Source: Rhizopus arrhizus | Taxonomy: Eukaryota > Mucoromycota > Mucoromycetes > Mucorales > Rhizopodaceae | DNA: 64,000 bases | Reading direction: 5' to 3' | Assembly (NCBI GenBank): GCA_024220505.1 | Contig: JAKZZE010000002.1 | Coordinates: forward strand, 372,001 to 436,000 | In this document: piece by piece, positions 12,901-25,975 of the stretch | Layout: each line of letters starts with the position of its first letter | Position numbering within the stretch: the stretch's first letter is position 1 | Translations under genes and position numbers: made by a program | Notes under the pieces: generated by a model | Database searches by the model: none | What the model saw: only the letters and a program-made list of their open reading frames with translations | Told to the model about the DNA's origin: nothing

Positions 12901-15900
12901 ATGCACGCTTTATGTTACCATCATACTGTCCTTTCTTACCCCTCGATATTCCTTTCTGTAATTTGAAAGAAGAGCTTTGTTTTAAGCGATTAAAAGCTTT
13001 GGCATACTGACCATTTTCTACTTCCTCCTCCTCATCCTCTTCCAACAGTAATGAATTTTCAAAAACTTTTTCATAAAATTCATATGGGTTATGCAATTTG
13101 TAATTGAGTTCAGATATTTTTTTGGGTTTGTCATTCATTATATCAGTCAGATCAGAAGTTAGACGTGCCCTTGCAATCACTGGATCGAGCGAAACGTGAA
13201 TATCTTGTAGATCGCCTTTCAATTGCGCAGCAAGGCCATCGAAGTACCACGGTGTTAAGCTGATTGAGCGGAAGCATTTTTTGACGCTTGGACTTTCCCA
13301 TTGAATGGCTTGCTCAAGAATACAGGTAATCAAAGAGGCTATCGTCTTGAACTCTTCTTCTAATTTGGCCATTCTCGTTGAGACATGAGGTGGAATATAT
13401 GAGATAGCTGTCTCAATCATATGATCACAAATACTTTGTTTAAAACATTTGAAAATAAAGTCATAAATATGATTCACCTCAAGCTTGCTATAAGACCATA
13501 TATCAATGCAAATCTTGTAGCCCTCATAATTATTGCGGCTTTTTTCAAAATCAAAGTTAAAACAATCTTTGAGTGTGTTTAAAGTGAGCCGACGTCCTTT
13601 TTTAGCGCTTGTTGCATTGTTATCGGATACAACTTTCGAAAGAGCAACATCATCCTCATTCACGATTGTCAAACATATACCGGCGACACCTTCGCCTACT
13701 CTTTGCTCAAATGGTAGATACGTACCAGGTGCTCTGTTGAGATAGTTGTAATAGAACAATAGGTTTAAACAAGACCATTCTTCAAATGTGCCACTTTTGG
13801 CCGTGTCTTCATTTTTTGCATGGTATGAATCGCCTAGACTAGAGTAACCACTACCATATCTTAAGCCATGATGACGCCTCATAGTGCCTGCAAGGTAATT
13901 GGAATAGAGAGCATGAAGAGAAGGTGATGTCAAAATATTCTTCCTAAGAATCTTTAAAAACTGCACGAGGTTTTTTATCAAGAATGGGATACAAAGTTGT
14001 TTCTGTAATAATGGTTCCTTTTCGATAGGCAAGATAAAATCAACGTCAGCTCGAGATAATTTTGTGGTAGGATTACGAATCAAGAATTGTTGAACTTCCT
14101 TTAAGGTGATTTCTGAGGTAATTCTGGATTCAATCATTTCAACAAGGCCTTCAATGATATATGAGTCCGCTTCGACACCATAAACCTCAAGTACAAGTTC
14201 TCTTCCTTCATGTTGCCTATTAAATTTCTTCCCGGTCACTGGAGAAGAAGCAGAAGTACCTATGTCTGTCAAACTGGGGCTATTTTTTGGGCTTGATTGT
14301 TGCCGCTCACTAGTAATGCTTCCTTGTGGTGAGGACTTTGAATAGACATGTGATGGATGACGAGTCCTTGTGTGAGACGTTCCAAGGACATTGTTCTCAT
14401 TTGTAATGAATGACGATCCATATGGTGAATCAGGGTTGTACAGCATGCTGTCGTCAGCGGCAGCAAAGGAAAATGGCTCCAGGTTATTGTCAGGAACCAT
14501 TATATTAACTTCTGAAAGGAAGCAATAAACAACTGAGTTTTTATGTGAGATCACAAACATGCCCGACTTGTTTTTCACTAGAAAAGGCAACAATGTATCC
14601 GTCATCAGTTTGTTCAAAGCAGTATTTGGTTGTAGTCTCCAATGGAGCGGGAATCTCTTCGTAAACACAATGTCGCACTTAAACTGACCAGGTAAAAATT
14701 TTCTTGGAGGTGAAAAGCTAGATTCTTCACCTGAAGTAGACAAAATTTCAACTAAATTGTCACTAGTAGCTCCTGCATAGTCTTCGTCTTCTGAAGTTTC
14801 CTCATCTGAAGAATAAAATTGTTTTTCTCCATCAACTGGTGCAAAGAGATATTTGCTAAAACATGCCAACTTTAAGTTAAAATACTACATTAACTACAAA
14901 TGTATGTATTCATTATATACCTGCAAATGCGAGAATCATGCAAATATTGTAATAAAGCCAATCTGTTAGTGCGCTCCATAACCTCATTTACCATGGACTT
15001 TGTCACACGAATAATCTCAGATCGATTGACGGATTGCTGCATTTTGGAGTAAAAATAAATTTGCACACTTTCTGCTTGAGGTATCAGCAGCAGCCAGTAA
15101 AGTTGGGGGTGAATAGGTTCTTGCTTGACCACTGCTTCCATCTCTTCTTCTTTCTCCCCTTCGGGTGTTTCGGGCTCTAGTATACTAATACCCAAGCCCT
15201 GGCAGTATTCATCGTTGCTTTCCTCTTCGCCATTTGCTGTGATATTTAACCCACCGCCATCAAACACTGATTCACCATCTTTTGCCTCATCTAACTGAGA
15301 ACCCAAGTGTCCATTATCGCTCGCATAAAAACAATCCCCTACACGCAGCAAGCGATACGGCGTATTGTTGTGCTTCTCAAGCTCTTCAAAAAACATGCGA
15401 CGGCTATCTCTTCGATTTTTGACAAATGCAAGTGGGATAAACATTGTTGTAGGAAAGTCAACGAAGGGATTTTTCTTTTTTAGTTGTGCTTCAATGTACC
15501 GAATCACGTTCTGAGTTACAGGCCCTGATCTAAGTAAACCATGCATAATTTCTTCGGTGAAGAGCCATGTAAGCCGAGCTTCTGTTTCAACAAGAGCATC
15601 CTGTTTGTCTTGACTAAGAGATGGTAATCTTGCTCGGTGAGCTTTATCAACATCCAAAAATGACCTAATAATACAACAGCTCAGTTTAAAAACACATATA
15701 TATCTATATTTTTAAAAAAAATAAGAGGATTACTTACGCTTGATGATGTGCTGTATTATCAGCCAAACACTGAGGTAAGTGAGAAAACAAAGCGCTTGGA
15801 GGATCATAATCGGATTGTGGGAGTGTCATACAAACCAGATGAAGTGTAGCTGTTGTACCATCAGCCGAATCTATTGGGGAGTAATCTGTGCCAATGAATC

Positions 15901-18900
15901 TTGGCTCAAAGTTGTAAGGAGTTCCATCCTCTGATTGACCCTGATATAATGAAGGCAGACTATCCAAAGGAAAAGTAATTTCAGTATATCCAACACCATT
16001 AGGCAAAGGTTGACGAAATGTGCATTCGAGACGAACAAAGAGCGGATTTTGGGCACAGATAACAACATCTGCAAGATTACTTGGCTTTTCTCCAGAAGAC
16101 AGGGATAAACCCAATTTTTGGCCTACCTTAGCAAACGGAGGCCGATAACAGTATATGTTTGTCCACTCTGAGTTTGAGATAATCACAGGCTCAAAGTAAT
16201 GACCAAGGACAGATACAAACCGTTGATTGATAGATATAAGTTCTTCCTCACTTGTTCTCGATCGTTTATTCAACAGTGTCTGTACATTGAGATAGCCAGT
16301 CAGGTCTATGTCCAGGTTGGATTCATCACATATTTCTAAAACCTTTTCAAAGTCTTCAGAATCAATTGCTCTTCCATGTAATAGACAAGTAAATACAGAT
16401 TTTACAAAGCTTCTTGAGTAAACTTGTGTGATATTCTGCATCAGTCGAAGTGTTCTATCAGACAGAGGTTCATCTGGCAAATTATTTGGAAGATATCCAC
16501 GCAAGAGGCTGGGCCGTAGAGTAGAGCCTAAGCTTTCTATCCATTCCTTTGAAGATAATGAGTTGACAGGGCGAACCTTAATTTGATCAACAGAAGCCTT
16601 TGTCAGCGGACTATTGCTATTGCCAGGTAACTGCCGGTGACATTCAAAAATTGTCAGGCTGATCCTATCAAATACATGATTTTGCCTATCTTGACCGCCT
16701 TTAGAATCAAAATGATTCATACCCTTTACAACGGCATCTAAACGAGGTACAAGGATCAATACGAAAGTAGAAGGGTCAAATACCTTGATAAAATATTTGA
16801 AATCGCGGAAGCTTTGTGCAACAAACAGTGTGCTTTGCATAACACTAATTTCATTCATCTCGATGAGATCCTTTATCAAATTGATCCAAAAGTCGTCACT
16901 GGACGATTTGTTCAAGGACAAACTTCGATCAGTGACAGCGGATAGAGAATGCTCAACGTAATAGTGAAGCAAAGCAATGTCACGTAACACAGGCCGCAAT
17001 TTAGAGATACTGTCTTTTTCGTTGCAAAATAATTCATCTGGCTTTGGGCAAGTGCAGGTGGTGTTCTTATCACTGTGCCAAACTAAGGGCGGAACCATGT
17101 TCGTAAGTGGAGATCCAAGTGGGCTGAATCTAGAAACTGTACGGGATCGAGGATTTCCTAGATTGTTGTTGTTTCGTCTGGTCGTTCTTAGTATACTGTT
17201 TGTATCTTGTTCAAGTAAATGTGTGCTCTGCGTCATGGGAGGTTGATTTGAAACAGCTGCTAGAGCTGCTGCAGCAGATGGGTCTCCCGTATCCGTAGGA
17301 TGATAATGTCTGCTGTAATTCGGACAAATATAAGAAGCCAGTAGTAAAGAACCTTGACGAAGAACTGAAGAAATGCTAAACAAAGAAGATCGTTGCATCC
17401 ATCTAGTAGATTCTCGGAGTCCATCCTCTGTCTCCAATCTGTCTTTTGTAGCTTCCCCGATAGATAAAAAAATGTGATGCCCAAAAGCGTATAAAATGTC
17501 GAATGTGACCAAGTGTGTAAAAATATCCTTGTCTTTATCAAAGACTTCGTTTTTCACCGAATCCTGAAGTCTGAACGTGCCTTCATTCGACATTGGCTCT
17601 ACCCATGTTTCAGTCATAATCGTCTTCTTTGAATTGTCTTTCCAAATAAAATATTGAATTGAGAAGACAGAACCATTTGAGGTTGAGGCCTCCTTGTAAA
17701 AATGACCAAATGAATTATTAAATGATAGAATGCTCCATTTCTAATAAATCAATAAGTAAAATAACCACTTTCATTTTCTTATTCCTTTTTACTTGTGCTG
17801 ATCTATTAATAGCAATGTACTCGAATGCTAAATTTATTAGCGGAACTAAAGGCTTGCTGTGATCTTCTAAGCCGCTGTGTACATCTTGAAGGTCCCAATG
17901 CCAAGTGTTTTGCTGCAAAAAGTTACGCACAATGAACTCTCCAGTCAATAAAAACGCTGGACTAATAAACCATAGTGATTTAGCGGCCTTGTTATCAAAT
18001 TCGGTGTTCTGTCTCGATACAAGATGTGCAGCATCTCGCAAAAGTAGGCTAGATAATGGTCTCTTTGTGATTGCATTCGGGAGCGATACATCAGAGACTT
18101 GCTCTAGGGTATCATATGCCGAATTTCTGGCTTCTAAAAGTGGTATAGATACATTTTCGTTCTGTTTGCAATTGAGCATGCTCAAGACGCTATCAATGGT
18201 CAATTGTCGAACATGAGCATTAATATTAAAAAACAGAAGTCGAATACAAACAAGCCGATCCGTTTCTCGCACTACTCTTAATTCACAAAACCGGAGGGTA
18301 CTTTGTTTAGTGTTAATCGAGTGCTTATCCAAGGAGCTCACCGATTGCGATTCAGGTGATGTGAGGATTTTGATATACGCTTGTCGATCATCGCTCATGA
18401 AACTCGCCCACTGTTCAAGTTTTGCGTAGATTTGAAAAAGAGCTAACTCTGCATCATCATATTCCAAGTTATCATCCATATAGAATTGGATAGAATTAGA
18501 TAGAGAATAAGCATGGTTCAGAATCAAGCTCACAGAGACCTCATCATACCAGCACATGTTGAACGCTCGTAGATCTGATCTGTCAAGTTTTGCCCAAAGC
18601 GAACTGAATTTTGTTAGAAAATTCAGTTGTTGAGCTGAGATATCTGTGGGGTCGTTGTAAACCTTTTCAGTCTGATTGAATTGTGTGAGTTGCTTCAGCA
18701 TACTGTCTGATTCAGCCAAGCGCTCGAGAAACCGCTTCATTTTTCCAACTTTGATGAACCCAGGTGCACTAGATAGATCCATTGTCGTTTTAGCTCCTTG
18801 AACAGCCATCATTTGATTTCTTCTTTGAAAAGAATCCCAGTTATGTAGCATATGCGAGAATGAAGTGGTTGCTCTAACCAAGACTTCTGCTTTGGGTGCT

Positions 18901-21250
18901 CGCATACAGCTAAAAATACTATCGCTGCTGTCTGAATTAGGATCTTCTGGTATATGAATTAGTCTTTCTTGATTATGTGATATGCTCTTTAGATAACGTC
19001 GCAATGAGGAAGTCCATAGTGACTTAATTCTATATTCAACAGTCATGTGAGGTTGCCAGCGTAAGATAAAGACAATCACAACACGCTCTTTTTTTTGAAA
19101 GCTGTCTGGTTCATTCGCTGCCGTCCGTATGTTGTTAGTGGATACCGATTTAAGGGATGATTTATTTGGCTCATCAAACAATGAAACAGAATGAAGTGTG
19201 AATCCTTGACGTAACCTTGCCCTCATGAAATGCCAGCATTCAGTTGGCAAGAAGTATTCCTTATATTTTAATAAGCCCATGTCTTCGCTGATGGGTGCTG
19301 ACAAAGGATCCCAAGGAAATACTCTTTGATGAGATGTCGCTGTATTGTCGGTCATAACAGCGTTAGACGCTTCACCATCAATTTCTGCATCGGGATTATC
19401 AGCCTTTTTATTTTTTCTGACCATCAGTCTTGTGGTACTGATTTTATCAAGATATGTTTCATGTAAAAGCAGTTTATAATGGTAATAATTAGGTGGGCTG
19501 GTAAACATACTTGTCACATCCTTTGGAATCGGCACGCAGTCTTCTGCAAACATAAAGCTGCCGCGTGTTGCGCTTGCTACAAACTGCAAGACTTCATTGT
19601 CTGGTACAAACCCAAAGTTCAGTCCAGGAAAAAAGCCTGTTGCTTGACCGATTTGAATCATACTACATGATATGTCTCCTGTAGTCAATTGTCGTATGAT
19701 CGTCTCATCAGATATATTCGATTTGACTACGCCATCTGTTATTAAAACAAGAGAGTGTTTGCCTTGCTTAGGTAATAAATTTAAGGCGAATAACCCTGCT
19801 CTTAGGATATATGATAAATTGCTTCCGGTTTTTCCAACGCCCCATACATCTTTTCTGTGATGATCCTTTGCAGGTGAACGTTTACTAGATGATGTATTGA
19901 CACTGGTAGTAGAAGTGGTATTGTTGGCTGTTATGGGAATATGGTTGGATGTGCTTGTTGAAGATAGCGTTTGGTTGGATACTCCTGAAGAGGTATGTCG
20001 GTGATGATTGGGATGATAGCGACGATTGTAAGGGCTATCCAGCTTCTTATTGACATTGTTTGCTTCCGGCTTTCTTTGCTGCAGGGATTCTTTTGTGTCT
20101 AATGCTGTAGCAGATGATTTTGATCGGCGTTTTGCTGATGAATCCATAGCGGGTATATTATAATTCGAGTTTGTACCGTCTTCAACTGTCTGAGAATGAT
20201 CGCCTCTCACATCTAGTTCGTAGCCTAATTTGGATCTCCTGATGGTTAACTTCTTTCTAAAATTCCCCAAGTCCATCTTAAAATTATTAATTGCTTCATG
20301 CAGTACTTTCAACACACTCGCTGTATTACTCGTTGTGACCTGAACATTTTGTAATAATACTCTCATTGTGGGATATTCCGCTAAGATGGGTATTACATTC
20401 ATGTTAGAGCCAAATTGAGAACATTCCGCTATAACAGTTATATGTATTATATGCTCCATCTAATAATATATTTAATTATTGCGTGTTGTATTCATTATTT
20501 CTGTACTATACCACAATAGGGGGCGAAGTGTCTGATGTGCTTAAAGAAAATGGTTGAACTAACCCCAAAATAACATTCTCTAATCTGAAAACCATTATAA
20601 GCGTCATGGTTTTAAAAATGTATACTAAACTTACACTTGATAAGCATTACCCATCATAACTTTTCCGGCATCTGTTTCGATAGTAGCCAAACTAGAACTG
20701 AGATCAATCATAAATACCATATATTGTTCCTTGGTCACTGTTAATATCCTTGTACGGGGTGTCAAGAGATACATCTTATTGGTCAATACATCATGATTGT
20801 TTGAAGGCAAAGTTTGGTTCGAGATAACTGGAGGCGTTGGCGCTCCTTCTGTAGCAGGGGATACAGCCGTTGTTGTGGTTGGAGAAGAATAATAACTTTC
20901 TCTTGATTCTTTTCTCTTTTTGTCCCAAAGAGACTTAACGCTATCAGAAAGAAAAAGAACTTGATATTCCTTTTTATAACATGTTATTAGAGAAAAAAGG
21001 AAAAGAAAAAGAAAAAAGAAAAGCATATTCTGAAGAATATATGCTTACATCGTAGTTAATTGTTGTCAATGGTCGAAATAAGTGTTCAAGAAGCCATATA
21101 GTAGCTTCATTGGGATTTGTATATGAGTTGGCATTTCGCAGTAACACTGCTGTTCTTGCCTCTGTAATCTAAATGAATGTTTTAGATTTATGTTACGCCT
21201 TAAACAATCGTAATATTAATGACCTTTATATCAGCTGAAGAAGTTGACAT
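9906..21250 (-). CDS. SZT2: SZT2 homologue (KICSTOR-type scaffold)
   Basis: A giant minus-strand gene. Nine exons join in frame: 21224-21250, 21049-21168, 20635-20933, 20512-20584, 17793-20459, 15738-17740, 14921-15664, 10400-14855 and 9906-10352. They give 10,836 bases, about 3,611 residues, close to the roughly 3,400 of animal SZT2. Recognisable SZT2 features, in order, are the vWA-like start FMIDLSSSLATIETDAGKVM (exon 3), the LVQPFSL exon, then SNLSYILRAGLFALNLLP, LVLITDGV and GDISCSMIQIGQATGFFPGL (about 19600-19830). Next come EVLVRATTSFSHMLHNWDSF (about 18825-18885), TETWVEPMS at the start of exon 6, FAPVDGEKQFYSSDEE in exon 8 and LHFCRTPILFSDTITHCALG (about 11540-11610). In animals SZT2 holds KICSTOR together at the lysosome and places GATOR1 near its substrate, restraining mTORC1 when amino acids are scarce. 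That role in this fungus is inference. Low-complexity inserts (Ser/Asn runs) are fungal additions. No break was found. Confidence 0.87.
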
Positions 21251-22140
21251 TGCCTATTAATTGTAACTAACAATAAAGTTATAATAGAATCTTATATTGC
21301 CCTTTCAGTTCTTTACCTTTTTATGCACACAAACAAAAAATACTTTTAAGATATGAAATAAAGGAAGTTGAAGGGTATAGACTAGCAAATAGTGTTTATA
21401 CACAATAGTTTAACATAAAGAAAATACAGGCTGCCCGCGTTTAGGTATTTTTGTTGTCTTGATTTTTAAAAAAAAAAAAATGGTAGTACAATATGGTTTC
21501 CAAATAGGATGCCTTAGTCTGCTTAACCCGTCTTAATCCGCATTGACTCAATTTTTTTCTTCTTAATAATTGATAAGGCACTTTTTAATAATAAGACCTT
21601 ATCAAGTTTATAATCAAAATAAAAAATGTTTACAGATTTTTAAGCGAGGATTAGCTCTATAAACAACTATATAGAGAAAAAAGCAATATATTTATGTTGA
21701 ATTTGGATTATACGGAAGTGTATATGTTTCCAATTTGAGGATATCCGCGCAAAGATCTGCATGCTATTGTATAACGTCGTTTCCGCAATTTGTACTATGT
21801 TTTACTAACTTCAAGCTAACAGCGGTTCGTGCGTACAAATTATGAAATTGCGATTGTTGATTTTACCAAGGTACCTTTAACTAAGGGCTCTTATAAAAGG
21901 TCGAAAGACTACTATTTTAAACTTATTCTAGATTTCCCCAGACAAATTTCCTAAAAAATCACTTTTTCTAAACTTCTGAGATCAGACACAGACATAGAAC
22001 TAAAGGAAGCGATAAACTTAAAAGCCTCCAACCACACTTTAAAGACTTTCTCATTTTAACAAGACAATATAAATAGAAGTGAATTCTAACAAGAAAGCTA
22101 ATTTACAAAACCTACCAAGGTTTTTGGATAGAAAAGAAGA
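21251..22140. promoter_or_regulatory. spacer upstream of SZT2
   Basis: AT-rich sequence with no gene. It should hold the SZT2 promoter (minus strand, start 21250). No specific operator was recognised. A TTTTTAAAAAAAAAAAAATGG run lies at about 21460-21483. Confidence 0.3.
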
Positions 22141-22143
22141 AAG

Positions 22144-23072
22144 ATGCTTTCTTGGTTTGGTATCTATAAGGATCGCAATCATCTTATACAATAGTTTCTG
22201 TAGCAAGAATCTTCAAATAATATATCCTCTACTTTTCTCTTTTATTTAAAGTATCATCTAGTCAGATTTTTAGAAGAATTGCTTTTACTATATCAAAACT
22301 CATTCCAGGTTAGCGTTTCACTCTATACATATACTTTTTTTATATTGACTTTTCATCTTTAGACATTCCTTCTGATGATCAGAGTTACGGTAAACCTTTG
22401 TCTAACTTTTTTTTTGATATATTTCAATTCAAATCTTCATATATTGGAACGTAGATTAATGTATTTGAAGCTGCAAACTATGTTAATATCTGTATTGGAC
22501 TCTTCTCAGCCTAATTTGTAACTAAAAAGTCCCCACATAAATATTTAAATCCTCAGAAATCTAGCGCTTTTGTTTAGAGATCTTGCATGGGAATAAAGAC
22601 ATATAAATGTACACTGCACTTTAAATTCCTCTCTACAATTCAATGCGTGATATGTTGGGTCTTGACCTTATTTAAGGTAAATGAACTAATTGAATACTAT
22701 GATGATAAAGAATATGCAAATTTTTTACGTGTACTTGATTTGGAAATGTTTAGCACTATATTCTTTGTAGGAGGAATTATATATCTACTTGATGTAAGGA
22801 ATACAATGAAAACAAAATAAACATAAAAAGTGCTGATAATCAAATATATAATAGCTTATATGCAATGCTTGATTAGACGGTACGAGCGTATACTGCCATT
22901 AACGCCAACAACAGACACAGAAAAATCATTTGACAAGTATATTAATTATCAAAAAGATTTGATTTTACAATGTTTAAACACGTTAAACAAACTATATGAA
23001 ATAAAGTACATGTCTTTCTTTAAAAGATATATTTTTATTAAAAAAAACATGCTACGATTCTTCGTAGATTGA
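22144..23072 (+). CDS. possible small multi-exon gene, unknown function
   Basis: Several open pieces on the plus strand look coding and are separated by GT/AG-like joints. They are MLSWFGIYKDRNHLIQ (22144), KYHLVRFLEELLLLYQNSFQ (about 22251), LERRLMYLKLQTMLISVLD (about 22446), VNELIEYYDDKEYANFLRVL (about 22680) with a hydrophobic stretch FSTIFFVGGIIYLLD, and RRYERILPLTPTTDTEKSFD (about 22873). I could not join them into one consistent frame. The last piece overlaps the 3' end of ADA3 on the other strand by about 20 bases. Family unknown; it may also be a decayed gene. Confidence 0.28.
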
Positions 23073-24933
23073 TTTTGTAGGCATAACAAGATTTTTATCC
23101 TTAAATATATTTTCTAACGCGTCTATCCATGCTTTTCTTTTGTTCATTGCGTGTATTGCATGCTCTGATAAGCTAGACTTTCCAGAAGCAGGCGCATTTT
23201 TTCTTTTCTTTGATTTTTGTGTTCGCTACAAGAAATCCATTAGCACACATAAAAAAGACACATGGATAAAAAGCGCTTTTACAAATCTTTTCAAATAACA
23301 TTGCTCAACCTGAACGTCCAATGTATCGAGAACATGTCTATATTGTTCATATTGAAGTTGATTGTCAACAACATTCAAAAGTTTTTTCTTCCTGGTTTCA
23401 TTTATCGCGTGCTGTTCTTTTAACTCCTTTGATATTGCCCTTAACTCTGCACAAATTTCATCATCTTCTTTTGCGTCCCATTCAACCTACAAAAGAAAGA
23501 CCTTTAAAAAGAAGACCCCACCAAAGCAAAAAGAAAAGTCAAAATAACCTTACATCGTCCTCTGCAAATAATCCAACGTACCGTAATTCGGTCATCAGTC
23601 TCTCTTCAAAATCGCCTACATTCAATTCTTCCTGAAAATCAAGACGATCACATTCCTCATCTTGATCTTCAGCTACAATGTCATTGTCTTTATCTGGTAT
23701 TAAACTACTTAGTAAACGTTCAGTCAAAGCTCCACAACTGACTTCTTCTTTTAACAGCTGGTCTTCTGTGATTTTGCTTGAATATTTTACATGATCATGA
23801 GATCCCTGCCTTGAGCTTGAGCTTGTTGATGGTGATAGGCTCATTCCAGGTATGCTAATTGAATCGTCTTCAGACCAGGTTTCAGTGTAGTGTCTTCCTA
23901 AAGGTGGTATAATGTGCGATGTTTCATCATCTGGCTATGATAGGAAAAAAAAAAAAATACTATGTTAGAGTTGTAAATAAAGGAATCCTATCATATTAAA
24001 CCTTTTCCAATAAAAATTCTCGATCTGCTTCTTCCAACGGCCGAAAATGTGGATCAATAGTAGCCCAAAAGGATAATATAGGCACTTGATCTTTAGGCTT
24101 AACTCTTACAAAGTCAAGCTCATCTTCTTTATCATGAGGTTCGGCTGCTTTCTTCTTTTTGACGTTCGTATGTGATTTTTTACAAGTAGGTAGTGCATTT
24201 TCATCTGCTCTTTTTAGCTTGACAAGTTGTGTCGGTTCTAGAAAGAAAGAGAATATTTTAAGTTTAACATGATTTTCCAGTGTATGTAGCTTCAATAAAA
24301 TGATATACTTTTGTTAACATGGTTTGTAATTGATTCATCCCTTCGTCTCTTCTTTCTTAATGTTTCTAAGGCACTTTTATATCGTTGTTATTTTATCAAT
24401 ATTAAAAGGATAATAATGAAGTAAAGATAACTTACAGTTGTCTTTCTAATTGCTGTTTATTATGCGTAGGGTAAGCAACATGAAGTGATTCAACTTTTGC
24501 GTCTTTAATAAAAAAAAAAGAGTTTAAATCACAAACATAAATACTTTTTCCTTTTGCACATCTTACCGGGTATTTCATCTTTTATTAATGTTGGAATATG
24601 ATATTGTTTTTGATCCACTTCAGCTACATGTATAATACAAATGTTTTAATTTGTAGTTCTTTTCTTTTTTGTTTGTTTGTTTATTTATTTATTTTTCTTT
24701 TCTTTACGTTTTGTTTTTATATTCTTCCTCAAGAGAATCAAATCCTTTTGCAAGTTATGAATTCTTTTTTCAGAAATCGGTAAAAGCGCTTCTAAATCAG
24801 CCTTGATTTTTAATAAATCAATAGGATCTGGAATAGATCCAATGGTTGAGGAAACACTAGAAGAATTTTTAAACTGTCGATAGTGAAGTGAAGTAGCTGC
24901 TGAGACTGGAACAGGTTGTGAATATCGACGCAT
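23052..24933 (-). CDS. NGG1: Ada3/Ngg1, SAGA histone acetyltransferase module subunit
   Basis: A spliced minus-strand gene for the adaptor that, with Ada2 and Gcn5, forms the acetyltransferase module of SAGA and related complexes in the nucleus. The start at 24933 (MRRYSQPVPVSAATS) is preferred over an upstream in-frame ATG at 24996, whose extension is just a T-rich, Phe-rich tract. Visible blocks are DPIDLLKIKADLEALLPISE (about 24770-24835), VDQKQYHIPTLIKDEIP (about 24570-24625), KDQVPILSFWATIDPHFRPL (about 24030-24093), and the Ada3 C-terminal signature GALTERLLSSLI (about 23700-23735). This is followed by FEERLMTELRYVGLF, then an EWDAKEDDEICAELR exon (about 23440-23490). The last exon is basic (RTQKSKKRKNAP) and ends YEES. 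About eight short exons; not every joint was fixed. Divergent from the UPF0047 gene at 25311. Confidence 0.85.
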
Positions 24934-25310
24934 AAAAAAAGTACAAAAGAAAGAGAAAAAAAGGCCAAAGGGGGAAAAAAAAGGTACACAATTCATTTGC
25001 CCACTATTCTGACTTTTAAAATATAATACTCTCTTTTACCTCCTTTGATTTAGCCTCTCCTTTCGTCTATATATTGACGTTATTACAATTAGTTTACATC
25101 TAATGCCTTTGAAATATAACTTGTATTTATAAGCATTACAAGAAAGTAAATAAATTAATACCTTGATGAGAGTTGAAAGGGGTTTTCAAAAGATAGGTAG
25201 CAAGATAGCTGTCGTCATGATGACTTTATGTTAAGTGAATATTTTAGTATATAAAAAAGCTTTCTTTTCATTTTTTTTTTTGTTTTGTTTTGTTTTAAAA
25301 GTAAAATAGT

Positions 25311-25968
25311 ATGTCTTGGATTCAAAGAGAAATTCGTTTAAATCCTCGCGGAAGAGGTATAAAGGAATAAAAACAAAGTTTCAACAAAAGAGCGTGTTCT
25401 AAAAGTTTCTTTTGTGTAGGTTGTCACCTCGTTCATCGAGAGATTGTAAATCAAGTTCCGGAGCTCAATTCGTTCAAAATAGGCATGGCCAATGTCTTTT
25501 GTAAGCAAAGAAAATTGGTTTTATAGGATGAAAATAGCAATAATTTCTATCAAACAGTGCAACATACATCTGCATCATTAATGATTAATGAAAATGCAGA
25601 CCCGGACGTACAAAAAGATATGGAAATGGGTTTAAATAAGATTGTACCAGAATCATTTCCTTATGTTCATACAGCAGAAGGGCCGGACGATATGGTAATT
25701 AATAATACAAGGCGAAATACAGTTTCATCTTCAGGCCATTTAATAAATTCCGTGTTTAGCCTGGCCATCTAAAATCAGGCATTGTAGGTGTTTCAATCAA
25801 TGTCCCCATTACTGAAGGACGCTTAAATCTCGGAACATGGCAAGGGTGAGAAATGTTAATATACAAGTCATTTAATGCTAATTTTGTTTAAGAATTTATC
25901 TTTGTGAGCACCGTAAACATGGTGGATCACGAAGAGTTGTGGTAACAGTACAAGGAGAAAAGAAATAA
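25311..25968 (+). CDS. UPF0047 / YjbQ family protein
   Basis: Five exons (25311-25356, 25420-25500, 25558-25694, 25760-25845, 25893-25968) join in frame to 141 residues, the normal size for this small, widely conserved single-domain family. Family blocks are present: [31 protein letters not shown], then [18 protein letters not shown] and [16 protein letters not shown], ending in [10 protein letters not shown]. The conserved His of QHTSASL and the GTWQG loop, which line the metal site in known structures, are intact. Some bacterial members can replace thiamine-phosphate synthase, but the native role is unsettled, so none is assigned. Its stop lies only 7 bases from the stop of the opposing HPP gene. 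Confidence 0.88.
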
Positions 25969-25975
25969 ATGTAAA

